Assembly (NCBI GenBank): GCA_035391225.1
Contig: DAOPKN010000001.1
Location: 62,001-126,000, forward strand
DNA: 64,000 nt
Direction of reading: 5' to 3'
Origin: DAOPKN01 sp035391225
Lineage (GTDB): Bacteria; Thermotogota; Thermotogae; MWEM01
Shown piece by piece: positions 17,072 through 26,210 of this stretch (the stretch's first letter is position 1; the number at the start of each line of letters is the position of its first letter). Under the pieces are notes generated by a model, which saw only the letters and a list, made by a program, of their open reading frames with translations, did no database searches and had not been told where the DNA came from. Position numbers and translations under genes: made by a program.

Positions 17072-17651
17072 ACACCTTCGGAAGTTGTTGCAAGAGAATG
17101 TGGGTCGCAAGCGCCTTCGCCACGTGGAAGGCGCTTTACATTGTGCCCAGGAGATCTGCGCGGCGCATCGCCTGGATTTCCAACCCGTGCGCATCGCAGT
17201 GCTCGCCCACGATCTTTTCCGCCATCATCCACAAGAATGGCTTCTGCAACAGGCAAAAGCGTACGCGTACCAGCCCAACGAAGTGGAGAGGCAAAACCCC
17301 AAGCTCTTGCATGGTCCGATCGCTGCGTTGTTCTTGGAAAGCCGATTTGGGAATATGCCCCACTTGCAGGAGATCTGTGAGGCCGTGCGGTACCACACCT
17401 CGGGGTGGGATTTTACGTCCTACGTGGGCAAGGTACTGTTCGTAGCGGATGGAATCGAGATGGGGCGAGAGTACCCCGAGGTCGAACGGCTCCGCGAGCT
17501 GGCACGCGTAGACTTGGACCACTGCTTTTTGGAAACGGTGAAACAACAGATCCACTTCGCCACGCGAAAGCACTATTTCCTGCTTCCGGGATCGGTGTAT
17601 GCATGGAACGGTGCCCTGCGCGTATGGATGCAAAAGGAGGAAAAAAAATGA
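17049..17651 (+). CDS. yqeK: YqeK-type HD phosphohydrolase (Ap4A hydrolase)
   Basis: 200 residues from TTG 17049 (GGAG 8 nt upstream; overlaps the DUF4139 gene by 23 nt). The HD motifs are RLRHVEGAL, VLAHDLFRH (metal His-Asp), KLLHGPIAA, VRYHTSGW and FVADGIEMGREYPEVERLR, which are the YqeK signatures. YqeK enzymes split diadenosine tetraphosphate symmetrically into two ADP. Length matches the family (~190). The gene is followed by rlmN with an ATGA overlap; its last codons contain the strong AAAGGAGG site for rlmN. Confidence 0.9.
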   Translation: MCYNTVAEHLRKLLQENVGRKRLRHVEGALHCAQEICAAHRLDFQPVRIAVLAHDLFRHHPQEWLLQQAKAYAYQPNEVERQNPKLLHGPIAALFLESRFGNMPHLQEICEAVRYHTSGWDFTSYVGKVLFVADGIEMGREYPEVERLRELARVDLDHCFLETVKQQIHFATRKHYFLLPGSVYAWNGALRVWMQKEEKK

Positions 17652-18667
17652 ACGTCCTTGATTTTACCCCGGACCGTCTGCGACAGAAGTTCGAGGAACT
17701 TGGGTGGAAGAAGTTTCGCGCCGACCAGTTGTGCGATTGGGTGTACGACAAGAGGGTAATGGATGTGCAAGCCATGACCAACTTGTCCAAGCCCTTTCGG
17801 GAAGAGCTTGCCGCTTCTTTTGAAATTGGATTGCCCGCGCTGGTGGAGCGGCAAGAATCAAAACGGGATGGTACGAAGAAGTACCTTTTCGAGCTGTCGG
17901 ATGGACAACGTATCGAATCGGTGTTGCTCTCCCATCCCAATCGCCGCACCGCGTGCATTTCCACGCAGGTTGGCTGCCCCCTGAAGTGCACCTTTTGTGC
18001 AACGGGCCAGTCGGGTTACGCGCGCAACCTGGAACTGGGAGAAATCCATGGCCAGGTGCTGGCCATTCGGGTCCTGGAAAATGTCCGTGTCTCCAACATC
18101 GTGTTCATGGGAATGGGGGAACCCTTGCTCAACTTGGAAAATGTTTTGCAAGCGGTTTCGATTTTGCACGAACCGCGGTTGTATAATATCGGAAAGCGGC
18201 ATATCACGATTTCCACGGCGGGCATCGTTCCCGGTATCGACCGGCTGGCGGATTTACGCTGGGGGGGAAGGTTATCCGTTTCGTTGCATGCTCCCAACAA
18301 CGCGGTGCGTGACCGGTTGATGCCGATCAACCACCAGTACCCGGTGGAAGAAGTGTTGCAAGCGATTGGGCGCTACTCCGAGCTGACTTCGGACAGGGTG
18401 ACCATCGAGTACGCGTTGATCCGCGAGGTCAACGATTCCATGGAGAACGCCGGGGAGCTGTTGCAGCGCTTGAAAGGTATGAAGGTCAACGTGAACCTGA
18501 TTCCGGTGAACCCAGTGGAGGGTTCGTATGAAAGGTCTTCGCTCTCGCAGGTGGAGGCCTTCCAAAAAATCCTTGCCGATGGTGGCGTGGAAACCGTGGT
18601 TCGCGTGGAAAAGGGAATCGATATCGATGCTGCGTGCGGGCAGCTACGAAAAAGGGGAGGGAAATAG
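17648..18667 (+). CDS. rlmN: Dual-specificity 23S rRNA (A2503)/tRNA (A37) C2-methyltransferase RlmN
   Basis: 339 residues from ATG 17648, with AAAGGAGG 7 nt upstream inside yqeK. It is a radical SAM enzyme with cluster motif C-P-L-K-C-T-F-C, preceded by RTACISTQVG and followed by GEIHGQVL and FMGMGEPLLN. The second half has SVSLHAPNN, LIREVNDS and NLIPVNPVEGS. The methyl-carrying Cys is expected near the C-terminal 'AACGQL'. It modifies A2503 at the peptidyl-transferase centre. Length is typical (~340-380). One nt separates it from lgt. Confidence 0.97.
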   Translation: MNVLDFTPDRLRQKFEELGWKKFRADQLCDWVYDKRVMDVQAMTNLSKPFREELAASFEIGLPALVERQESKRDGTKKYLFELSDGQRIESVLLSHPNRRTACISTQVGCPLKCTFCATGQSGYARNLELGEIHGQVLAIRVLENVRVSNIVFMGMGEPLLNLENVLQAVSILHEPRLYNIGKRHITISTAGIVPGIDRLADLRWGGRLSVSLHAPNNAVRDRLMPINHQYPVEEVLQAIGRYSELTSDRVTIEYALIREVNDSMENAGELLQRLKGMKVNVNLIPVNPVEGSYERSSLSQVEAFQKILADGGVETVVRVEKGIDIDAACGQLRKRGGK

Positions 18668-18668
18668 G

Positions 18669-19577
18669 GTGCAGCACAAAAAAAGATGGATCTGGTGGGT
18701 TGTTCTGGTAGCGGGAATCGTGGGGGCCTTTTTCTTCTTGCGTGCCAATTTTCGCAACGACATGTTCGTTCACCCCGTGCTCTTTTCCGTGGGACCGTTC
18801 CAGATCCACTGGTACGGTGTGATCATCGCCACGGGTATCATCATCTCGTACCTCATCGGTAGGAGGTATGCCATCGCGGAAGGAATCGAAGACGAGCACA
18901 TTGCCGAAGGCATCATCATCGGGGTGTTTTCCGGAATCGTGGGAGCACGGCTTTGGTACGTTTTCTCGCGCTGGGAGGTATACTCCGGCAACCTTTCGGA
19001 GATCTTCATGACCTGGCATGGGGGAATGGCCATTCACGGTGGTGTTTTGGGAGGGATGCTGGGGGTTTTCCTGTACACCCGGCTACGCAAGAAATGCTCC
19101 TTCGGGTACCTGCAGGCTTTCGATATCGCGAGCATGATGTTCCCCCTGGCGCAAGGCATTGGCAGGTGGGGGAATTTCTTCAACCACGAGGCGTACGGAG
19201 GCCCAACGGATCTTCCCTGGAAGATGTATGTTCCTCCTTTGTACCGCATGCCGGGTTTCGAGGGCGTGGAGTATTTCCATCCCACCTTCCTGTACGAGTC
19301 TATCTGGAACTTCTGCGTGTTCGCTTTCTTGTTGTGGTACTACAAGACCAAGAGGAAGAACTTCGGGGAAGTGCTGGGACTGTACCTGGTTCTGTACTCC
19401 CTTGCGCGCTTCTTCATCGAAGGATTGCGGTTGGATAGCCTGTGGTGGGGACCACTCCGCGCGGCGCAGGTTACGAGCGTTATCCTGATCGCGATTGGCA
19501 TTGCGTTGTTCGTGTGGGCTCGCAAGAAGGGGAAAAAGGCGCCTTCGGTTTCTGTTGGCAATGGAAACGGGAAGTAG
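18669..19577 (+). CDS. lgt: Phosphatidylglycerol-prolipoprotein diacylglyceryl transferase
   Basis: 302 residues from GTG 18669, one nt after the rlmN stop, with GGGAGGG 8 nt upstream. Lgt signatures: FSVGPFQIHWYG, GARLWYV, WHGGMAIHGG, QGIGRWGNFFNHEAYG and HPTFLYES. It transfers diacylglycerol to lipobox cysteines of prolipoproteins in the inner membrane. Compared with common Lgt proteins it has an additional ~25-residue hydrophobic N-terminus (WIWWVVLVAGIVGAFFFL) before the family start, adding one predicted membrane helix. Confidence 0.96.
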   Translation: MQHKKRWIWWVVLVAGIVGAFFFLRANFRNDMFVHPVLFSVGPFQIHWYGVIIATGIIISYLIGRRYAIAEGIEDEHIAEGIIIGVFSGIVGARLWYVFSRWEVYSGNLSEIFMTWHGGMAIHGGVLGGMLGVFLYTRLRKKCSFGYLQAFDIASMMFPLAQGIGRWGNFFNHEAYGGPTDLPWKMYVPPLYRMPGFEGVEYFHPTFLYESIWNFCVFAFLLWYYKTKRKNFGEVLGLYLVLYSLARFFIEGLRLDSLWWGPLRAAQVTSVILIAIGIALFVWARKKGKKAPSVSVGNGNGK

Positions 19578-19578
19578 A

Positions 19579-20970
19579 ATGGCCGAACCCTCTACCCCCG
19601 CGAAAATCCCCCCCCATGACCTCGAAGCCGAGAAGGCTGTTCTCGGCTCGATGCTCATGGATACCGAGGTGGTGGGAGATGTCATGGAGATCTTGCGGCA
19701 CCAGGACTTCTTTTCTCCGGGCCACCAGCGGGTGTTTCGTGCGATGGAGCTATTGTTCGAAATGGGTGACGGCATCGACGTGTTGACCGTTTCGGATGTT
19801 CTCAAGAAAAGGGCGGAAATCGACCAGGCTGGCGGAGAGCTGGGAATTGCACGGTTGGCAGATGTCGTGCCCACTTCGGCACATGCGGTGCAGTATGCCC
19901 GGGTGGTGCGGGAAAAATCCATCCTGCGGAACCTGATTCACGCGGGAAGCCGTATCGTGGAAAATGCCCACAGCCAAAAGGAAGTCGACGATATCCTGGA
20001 CGAAGCGGAACGATTGATCTTGCGCATCGGGGAACGGACATTGGACCGATCCTATTTCCCCTTGGACAAGGTGGTACATCGGGCCTTCGATAAGTTGGAG
20101 CAAATCAAGGTACGGCACAACGCCCCCGAGGGGAAACTATTGGTCACGGGTCTTGCCACCGGATACCCCGACTTGGACGAAATCACAACTGGTTTTCACC
20201 CCTCGGACATGGTGATCGTGGCGGCACGACCCTCCATGGGGAAATCCGCACTCGCACTGCACCTTGCTCGCAACATGGCGGTGGATTTCCACTACAAGGT
20301 GGGGATCTTTAGCTTGGAAATGTCCGCAGAGCAGATCGCATTGCGCCTTTTGAGCCTGGAATCCCGCGTTCCCTTCGAGAAGATTCGGCGTGCGGACATC
20401 TCCAACGATGATTGGAACCGCTTGACGCATGCTGCGACCACGTTGATGCACACGCCCATGGTGATCGACGACGATTCGATGCTCGATCCACGTGTACTTC
20501 GTACCAAGGCACGAAGGATCAAGAAAGAGTACGGGCTCGACGTGATCGTGCTCGATTACTTGCAGCTCATGAACAGCGGGCGCAACCGGGAAAACCGCCA
20601 GCAGGAGATCTCCGAGATCTCCCGCTCCTTGAAGGTGCTGGCACGGGAAATGGATGTGGTGATGATTGCCGCTTCGCAGTTGTCCCGGTCCGTGGAGCAG
20701 CGGGAAGACAAGCGGCCCCGCCTTTCGGACCTGCGTGAATCCGGGGCGATCGAGCAGGATGCCGACACGGTGCTTTTCATTCACCGGGAAGCATACTACC
20801 AACGCGCGAAAGAGTCGTCGGAAGATAGCGGCGTGCGCGTGATCAACGAACCGCACGAGGCGGAGATCATCATCGGCAAGCAGAGAAACGGTCCCGTGGG
20901 CAGCATCAGCCTGACGTTTCACCCGAGTTTCGTGGGGTTCTTCCCCCGGAGTTTCCGGAATGAAGCGTAA
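19579..20970 (+). CDS. dnaB: Replicative DNA helicase DnaB
   Basis: 463 residues from ATG 19579, one nt after the lgt stop. The N-domain starts PPHDLEAEKAVLGSML, as in all DnaB proteins. The RecA-like C-domain has Walker A ARPSMGKSAL (K222), Walker B VIVLDYLQLM, and the late ASQLSRSVEQR and DLRESGAIEQDAD motifs. It unwinds the fork as a hexamer on the lagging-strand template. No intein is visible. In Firmicutes dnaB follows rplI; here an L9-domain gene lies 8 kb upstream in the same run. Confidence 0.98.
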   Translation: MAEPSTPAKIPPHDLEAEKAVLGSMLMDTEVVGDVMEILRHQDFFSPGHQRVFRAMELLFEMGDGIDVLTVSDVLKKRAEIDQAGGELGIARLADVVPTSAHAVQYARVVREKSILRNLIHAGSRIVENAHSQKEVDDILDEAERLILRIGERTLDRSYFPLDKVVHRAFDKLEQIKVRHNAPEGKLLVTGLATGYPDLDEITTGFHPSDMVIVAARPSMGKSALALHLARNMAVDFHYKVGIFSLEMSAEQIALRLLSLESRVPFEKIRRADISNDDWNRLTHAATTLMHTPMVIDDDSMLDPRVLRTKARRIKKEYGLDVIVLDYLQLMNSGRNRENRQQEISEISRSLKVLAREMDVVMIAASQLSRSVEQREDKRPRLSDLRESGAIEQDADTVLFIHREAYYQRAKESSEDSGVRVINEPHEAEIIIGKQRNGPVGSISLTFHPSFVGFFPRSFRNEA

Positions 20971-21760
20971 GAACAGGATCCTTTTGGGGGGCTTTGTGTT
21001 CGTTTTTCTTCTGGGAGCGTACGGGATGCTGGTGGAACCGAATTTTCTGCAAACACGGGAATTGTCTCCAAGCGTAACCGGGGTTCCAAAACCGCAAGGC
21101 GTTCGCGTGGTTTTTTTTGCGGATTTGCATATGGGCAAATGGAGGGGCTTTCACGAACGGTTGCTCCAACGCATCGCGGATGTGAAACCTTCCTTGATTC
21201 TTTTCGGGGGAGATGCGCTTTCGCGCTTCACCGACGTATCCGACCTGAAACGTTTTTTTTCCGCACTCTCCGAGATCTGCCCGGTGTACGCCATCTTCGG
21301 GAACTGGGAGGAATACGCACCGGTGCATATGCGCAAGCGGTACGAGGAATTGGACGTGAACCTTTTGGAGATGGAGTCCACGGTGGTACACGTCGATGGA
21401 ATGCGCATCGGTCTCACGGGGCTGGAATCCCACCAGTTTTTTCCCCGCACCACTTTCCTTTCGCCGGATGTGCCCACGGACTACCGCATCTTGCTGGTGC
21501 ACGCTCCCAACCACTTGGAGCAATACCCGGAAGTACTGGATGGGTTTGACCTTGTTTTGAGCGGGCACACCCACGGTGGTCAGCTTTTCTTCCCCGGGCT
21601 ATCTCGCTGGATTTCCGAGACCGCGCAGGGGACTTCCTACACCTTTTTCCGGGGTGCGTACCGCTTGGGGCACACCGGAATCTTCGTCACCAAAGGCGTC
21701 GGGCAGTGGTTTCCCTTCCGCCTCTTTTCCGCCCCCGAATTGTGCTGGTTCACGTTATAA
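20960..21760 (+). CDS. Membrane-anchored calcineurin-like metallophosphoesterase (YkuE/LpxG-like)
   Basis: 266 residues overlapping dnaB by 11 nt. A single N-terminal membrane helix (~7-24) precedes the phosphoesterase domain: FADLHMG (D55, H57), GGDAL (D85), GNWEE (N115), VHAPN and GHTHGGQ. The usual GNHE/GNHD block reads GNWE, so the catalytic-site His is Trp116. Relatives include YkuE and the UDP-diacylglucosamine pyrophosphatases, but lack of the His argues against assuming their chemistry. Last gene of the plus-strand run, ending at a bidirectional terminator. Confidence 0.85.
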   Translation: MKRKNRILLGGFVFVFLLGAYGMLVEPNFLQTRELSPSVTGVPKPQGVRVVFFADLHMGKWRGFHERLLQRIADVKPSLILFGGDALSRFTDVSDLKRFFSALSEICPVYAIFGNWEEYAPVHMRKRYEELDVNLLEMESTVVHVDGMRIGLTGLESHQFFPRTTFLSPDVPTDYRILLVHAPNHLEQYPEVLDGFDLVLSGHTHGGQLFFPGLSRWISETAQGTSYTFFRGAYRLGHTGIFVTKGVGQWFPFRLFSAPELCWFTL

Positions 21761-21763
21761 AAA

Positions 21764-21792
21764 AAAGCCCCCGTTAGGGGGCTTTCTTTTTT
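21764..21792. terminator. Bidirectional rho-independent terminator
   Basis: Stem AAAGCCCCC / GGGGGCTTT (21764-21772 and 21777-21785) with loop GTTA, an A-run on the left and T-run on the right. It separates the convergent metallophosphoesterase and MCP genes and can act in both directions. Confidence 0.9.
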
Positions 21793-21809
21793 CACTGTTT
21801 TCCCTTCAC

Positions 21810-23858
21810 TCAAAAATCAGCGGTGTCATCGTCCAATGGGATAACATCCTCCGGGTTCACCACGCGGGTGGTTCCGGTGGGTTTCCTCTTGGGTACGATG
21901 TTCTGGTTCTTCTGCCCGCCGGCAAGTCCCTTGGGTTTGTTGCCCCCGGTGGGGTGTTGCAGGTGTGGGGGGTTCGCGTGCTGGGCGGGTTTCTTCGCCG
22001 GAGCCTTGTGAGCCCTTCCCGTGGGCGCGAGGGATTCGATGCCCTCTTTTCCCGTCACCAGCTTGTTGAGCTGTCCCACGATTTCCCGCATGCTTTCGGC
22101 TTGTGCGCTGAGCTCCTCGGATGCGGAGGCGCTTTCTTCCGCGTTGGCGGCGTTGCCCTGCGTGACTTCTTCCATCTGTCCCACCGCGACGTTGATCTGG
22201 TTGATACCCTGCGCCTGCTCGTTGCTGGCTGCGTTGATTTCGTCGATCAGCGAGTTGACCTTGGTGGCGTGCTCGTTGATTTCCACCAACGCAGTGCCAA
22301 CCTTTTCGGCCACGGAAACCCCTGTCTGGGAGAGCTGGATGTTCTTCTCGATGATGCTCGCGGTATCCTTCGCTGCCTGGGCGCTTCGCTGCGCAAGGTT
22401 GCGCACTTCTTCCGCAACCACTGCAAATCCTGCTCCCGCTTCCCCTGCCCTGGCAGCCTCCACGGCAGCGTTGAGTGACAGGATGTTGGTTTGGAAGGCG
22501 ATGTCGTCGATGACCTTGATGATCTTGGAAATCTCGTCGCTGGATTTCTTGATTTCTTGCATGGAATTCATCATTTCCTGCATCTGGGAATTTCCCGTTG
22601 CGGCGGATTCCTTGGTTTTCTTGGCAAGGATGGAAGCCTGGTTGGTGTTCTCCGTGGTTTGTTGGATCATGGACGTGGACTCGTTGAGTGTTGCGGAGGT
22701 TTCCTCCAGTGCCGAGGCCTGCTCGGAGCTTCCTTCCGCGAGCTGCTGGCTGGCAGAGGAGAGTTGGTCGGAAGCGGAGGCCACCTGGTCAGACCCCTGG
22801 TTCAGGTCGTTGACGATGCGGCTGATGGGCTTGGTGATGCCACGAATAACCACTACAGCCAGTACGGTTCCCACGATCACGGCAATGATCAGGCCGATGA
22901 TGACCACCATCGTGGAGCTGGCAAGCGCACTCACAGCGCTGTTGGCCACGTCACTCGTTTGGGTGATACCACCCTCCGCAACCTTTTGCGCGGCTTCCAG
23001 AACCTTGTTCGCCGCGTCGTTCCGTTGGGTGTTCAGCGAGTTCAAGTCTTTCCAGTTGGTTGCAAACTGACGAATGGCCGTTTCGTACTGGCCAAGAGCC
23101 ACAAGGATCTGGTCGAGTTGGCGGATGTTAACATCCACCTTTGTCACGGCGCGGATCTGCTTTTCCACCAGCTTCATCGCGTCGAAGTTGTTGAGCACTT
23201 GCTCCAACATCGTGATATTCGATGTTGCCTGCGCCTTGAAGTTGGTCACGCGGAGCTCGTTGCCCATGTCGATGATGTCGTTGATCCAGGTGATCTTCTG
23301 CAACCGGTCCTCGAGTTCAGCAGTCGTGGCGCCGGCTTCGATCTGCTCTTTCATCTTGTCGTTCTGGGAGGTGAGGTAGGCCCCGGTTTCCTGGACGAAC
23401 AGCGCCGCTGCCTGGTCCATTTGGGTACGCAGCGTTTTCATGGCATTGATTTCGTTCTGCGTCTGCGTTACGAGAGAGTTGTAGGTGGTGACCTGGGACT
23501 TGGCTTGCCCGATGTTGTTTGCCAGCGCGGTCAACTGGGGAAAGTCTTCGACGTGTTTTTCCGCGACTGCAATCTCTTCGTCCACGAGCTTCAAGTAACC
23601 TCGGCCTTGGGTAAGGAAGGTCTCGTCTTCGCTGTAGCTGTAGCCCCGAATGGCGAACATGGTAAGCAGTGAATTGCGTTCCAACTCGTTGGCCATTTCT
23701 ACTTCCGGAACATACGCTTCGGCGAGCTCGGTGGACTGTGCCTGGATGTTCATCATGTTGAATACCGCGATCAAACCGATGACGCCCGCAATCGCCAGGA
23801 TGACGATGAATCCCAGCGCGATCTTGAAACTAAGCTTCATGTTTGAAAACATCTTCAT
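21810..23858 (-). CDS. Methyl-accepting chemotaxis protein
   Basis: 682 residues. Membrane helices lie near 10-35 and ~320-345, bracketing a ~280-residue all-helical periplasmic sensor (helical-bundle type). Then come a HAMP region (RGITKPISRIVNDLN) and a cytoplasmic coiled coil whose tip contains FQTNILSLNAAVEAARAG and GFAVVAEEVRNLA, where CheA and CheW dock. After the coiled coil a ~70-residue Pro/Lys-rich linker ends in PEDVIPLDDDTADF, which looks like a tethering tail for CheR or CheB. The start ATG overlaps the cheW stop (ATGA). The ligand is unknown. Confidence 0.95.
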   Translation of the reverse strand: MKMFSNMKLSFKIALGFIVILAIAGVIGLIAVFNMMNIQAQSTELAEAYVPEVEMANELERNSLLTMFAIRGYSYSEDETFLTQGRGYLKLVDEEIAVAEKHVEDFPQLTALANNIGQAKSQVTTYNSLVTQTQNEINAMKTLRTQMDQAAALFVQETGAYLTSQNDKMKEQIEAGATTAELEDRLQKITWINDIIDMGNELRVTNFKAQATSNITMLEQVLNNFDAMKLVEKQIRAVTKVDVNIRQLDQILVALGQYETAIRQFATNWKDLNSLNTQRNDAANKVLEAAQKVAEGGITQTSDVANSAVSALASSTMVVIIGLIIAVIVGTVLAVVVIRGITKPISRIVNDLNQGSDQVASASDQLSSASQQLAEGSSEQASALEETSATLNESTSMIQQTTENTNQASILAKKTKESAATGNSQMQEMMNSMQEIKKSSDEISKIIKVIDDIAFQTNILSLNAAVEAARAGEAGAGFAVVAEEVRNLAQRSAQAAKDTASIIEKNIQLSQTGVSVAEKVGTALVEINEHATKVNSLIDEINAASNEQAQGINQINVAVGQMEEVTQGNAANAEESASASEELSAQAESMREIVGQLNKLVTGKEGIESLAPTGRAHKAPAKKPAQHANPPHLQHPTGGNKPKGLAGGQKNQNIVPKRKPTGTTRVVNPEDVIPLDDDTADF

Positions 23859-24332
23859 TCCCCCTTAATCTGCGCAAGCGCAGCAAGTTCTTGTGCGTTG
23901 AGCACTTTTTCGATGTTCAGGAGCATCACGACCTTTTCCTTCACCTTTGCCATACCCATGATGAAGTCGGTGTCCACCGATGTACCGTACTGTGGGGGAG
24001 GTTCGATGCTGCCTTCCTGGATGTTCACAACCTCGGCCACGGTGTCCACCACCACGGCCATCAACCGCTTCTCCTCGTTCACCTGGATTTCGAGCACGAT
24101 GATCACGGTGCGTTCGTTGTACTCCTTCTCTTCCAGTCCGAACTTCAGTCTCAAGTCCATGATCGGAATGATTTTTCCCCGAAGGTTGATCACACCCTTG
24201 ATGAATTCGGGCGTGCGGGGTACTTCGGTGATTTCGATCATGCCAATGATGTCCTTGATCTTCAGGACCGGGATTCCGTAAAACTCCTTTCCGAGCGTGA
24301 AAGTGAGGTAAATCCCGGAATTGCTTTCCATA
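23855..24332 (-). CDS. cheW: Chemotaxis coupling protein CheW
   Basis: 158 residues from ATG 24332, chosen over longer forms because AAAGGAGAG lies 6-7 nt upstream. The CheW fold shows YLTFTLGKEFYGIPV, EVPRTPEFIKGVINLRGKIIPIMDLR and VVVDTVAEVVNI; the NLRG-x-IIP-x-xDLR block is the family hallmark. It links receptors to the CheA P5 domain in the cytoplasmic array. It sits between cheR and the MCP gene, overlapping the latter by three nt. Confidence 0.95.
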
Positions 24333-24354
24333 CAATCTCTCCTTTCGTGGGGGG

Positions 24355-25164
24355 TCATTTCTTGTATACCGTGGGTTGTAGGTATCGAAACGGGTGTTTC
24401 TTGTTGATCAAGCTTTCCGAATGGCCGATAAACAGCCATCCTCCAGGTTCGAGCGCATCGTAGAATTTCTGGAGCAGGATCTCGATGACTTGATTGGAAA
24501 AGTAGATCATCACGTTGCGGCAGAAGATCAGGTCAAAGCGTTTCTTGAAGGGAAATGGGTCCATGAGATTGAACTGCCGGAACACCACCGCTTGCTTGAT
24601 TTCTTCCTTGATGCGGTACCCCACGCCGTCCAGAACAAAGTAGCGGGAGAGGAAGAAGGGTGTCATCTCGGACTTAATGGTCTGTGGGTACACACCCATC
24701 ATACCGGCTGCGAGTGCTCCCTTGCTCACATCGGTGGCGAGTATGCGCAGGTATACCTCGGGGTAAGATTCCCGCAATACCATGGCCAGGGTGTAGGGTT
24801 CTTCCCCGGTGGAGCACCCCGCGCTCCAGGCACGCACTTCCCCCTTCACCCGGATGCGGGGGATCTCTTGAACCAGCATGGAGAAGTTCTTTTTCAAAAA
24901 CTCGAAGTGGTTGTTCTCGCGGAAAAAATCGGTCTTGTGCGTGGTGATCTCGTGTATGAAATCGTGCCACATCTCCGAGGCGTCGTTTCGTTCCACCTGG
25001 GTGAAAAAGTCCTCGTAGTCATCCAAACCGTACCGGTTCATGATCTTGTCCAGCTTGGATTTGAGCATCTGTTTCTTTTCCGGGGTGAAACGGATGCCCA
25101 GGCGATTGTACAGGTATGCCTGGAACTTCAGGAAAGTCTTGGGGCGGAGCTCACGGGGCTGCAT
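24355..25164 (-). CDS. cheR: Chemotaxis protein methyltransferase CheR
   Basis: 269 residues from ATG 25164, inside the last 14 nt of cheB and preceded by GGGGAACC; a longer start at 25191 is possible. The N-terminal helical domain has THKTDFFRENNHFEFL. The SAM-binding domain has AWSAGCSTGEEPYTLAM, ATDVS, FDLIFCRNVMIYF and GGWLFIGHSESL, all CheR hallmarks. It methylates glutamates on MCPs using SAM. Its substrate in this operon is probably the MCP encoded two genes downstream. Confidence 0.96.
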   Translation of the reverse strand: MQPRELRPKTFLKFQAYLYNRLGIRFTPEKKQMLKSKLDKIMNRYGLDDYEDFFTQVERNDASEMWHDFIHEITTHKTDFFRENNHFEFLKKNFSMLVQEIPRIRVKGEVRAWSAGCSTGEEPYTLAMVLRESYPEVYLRILATDVSKGALAAGMMGVYPQTIKSEMTPFFLSRYFVLDGVGYRIKEEIKQAVVFRQFNLMDPFPFKKRFDLIFCRNVMIYFSNQVIEILLQKFYDALEPGGWLFIGHSESLINKKHPFRYLQPTVYKK

Positions 25165-26200
25165 GGTTCCCCAGCACTTCCACAAGCGCACCCGCGATTT
25201 CGTTCAAGTGAACGACCCTCTTCACCGCACCCAGGGAAATCGCTTCCTTGGGCATCCCGAAAACCACGCAGCTTTCCTCGTTCTGGGCGATGGTGTACGC
25301 CCCGGCGTTTTTCATGTTGAGCAATCCTTTCGCACCGTCCTTTCCCATTCCGGTGAGGATAACTCCCAGGGCGTTGCTCCCCGCGTATTCTGCAACGGAG
25401 TCGAACAGCACTTCCACCGAAGGGCGCTGGTGAAACACCAAGGGCCCGTCCTGGATTTCCACGAAGTAGCGAGCCCCGCTTCGACGCAGCACCATGTGCT
25501 TGTTTCCCGGAGCGAGCAGTGCACGACCGGCAATGACCGGGTCGTTGTGCACCGCCTCGCGCACTTCCATGGCGCAGGTGGCATTCAAGCGTTCCGCGAA
25601 GGTTCGCGTGAAGTACTGCGGCATGTGCTGCACGATCACGATGGGAGGGACGTCCGCTGGAAGCCTGGAAAGCACGTTGACGATGGCTTCCGTACCGCCT
25701 GTGGAAGCCCCGATGGCGATGATGCGGTTGGTCGTTCGAAGCATCGCCTTCGTGTTTCTTTCTTTGCTGGGAAGGGGAGTCTCGCGCGTTTGGGAAGGCT
25801 TGCGAAAGCGGCTGATCTTGGAAACGGCCTTGATCTTCTCGCGGAGCTGTTCGCTCATGTCACCCACCGTGTAGGAGGCTCCCGGTTTGGCGATCACCTC
25901 GCTCGCCCCGAGTTCGAAAGCCTTGAAAGCCACCTGGGAACTTTTCTCCGCCAGGGAGCTCACAATGATCACGGGCATCGGATGCGCCTTCATGAGCTTG
26001 CTCAGGAACGTGAGCCCGTCCATCCGGGGCATCTCGATATCGAGGATCAGCACATCAGGTTTGAGGTGCACGATCTTGTCGCGCGCGATGAAAGGATCGG
26101 GTGCGGAGCCCACCACTTGGATTTCCGGGTCTTTTTGCAGTTCTTCAGTGAAGATTTTGCGCACCATTGCCGAGTCGTCCACAACAAGTACCTTGATCAC
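25151..26200 (-). CDS. cheB: Chemotaxis response-regulator methylesterase CheB
   Basis: 349 residues from GTG 26200, with AAGGAGG 5-6 nt upstream. Receiver domain (1-~120): VVDDSAMVRKIF, LILDIEMPRMDG (phospho-acceptor Asp), VSSL, and Lys in IAKPG. After a basic linker comes the esterase domain with catalytic GASTGGTEAI (Ser), VQHMP (His) and LTGMGKDGA (Asp). It removes methyl groups from, or deamidates, MCPs once phosphorylated by CheA. It lies downstream of cheD with a 10-nt spacer that holds its ribosome site. Confidence 0.97.
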   Translation of the reverse strand: MIKVLVVDDSAMVRKIFTEELQKDPEIQVVGSAPDPFIARDKIVHLKPDVLILDIEMPRMDGLTFLSKLMKAHPMPVIIVSSLAEKSSQVAFKAFELGASEVIAKPGASYTVGDMSEQLREKIKAVSKISRFRKPSQTRETPLPSKERNTKAMLRTTNRIIAIGASTGGTEAIVNVLSRLPADVPPIVIVQHMPQYFTRTFAERLNATCAMEVREAVHNDPVIAGRALLAPGNKHMVLRRSGARYFVEIQDGPLVFHQRPSVEVLFDSVAEYAGSNALGVILTGMGKDGAKGLLNMKNAGAYTIAQNEESCVVFGMPKEAISLGAVKRVVHLNEIAGALVEVLGNHAAP

Positions 26201-26210
26201 GTTTTCCTCC

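Noticed and set aside
22491..23672. Open frame on the plus strand through the MCP gene
   Set aside because: Mirror of the MCP coiled coil; it starts mid-gene and would cross the receptor's conserved hairpin.
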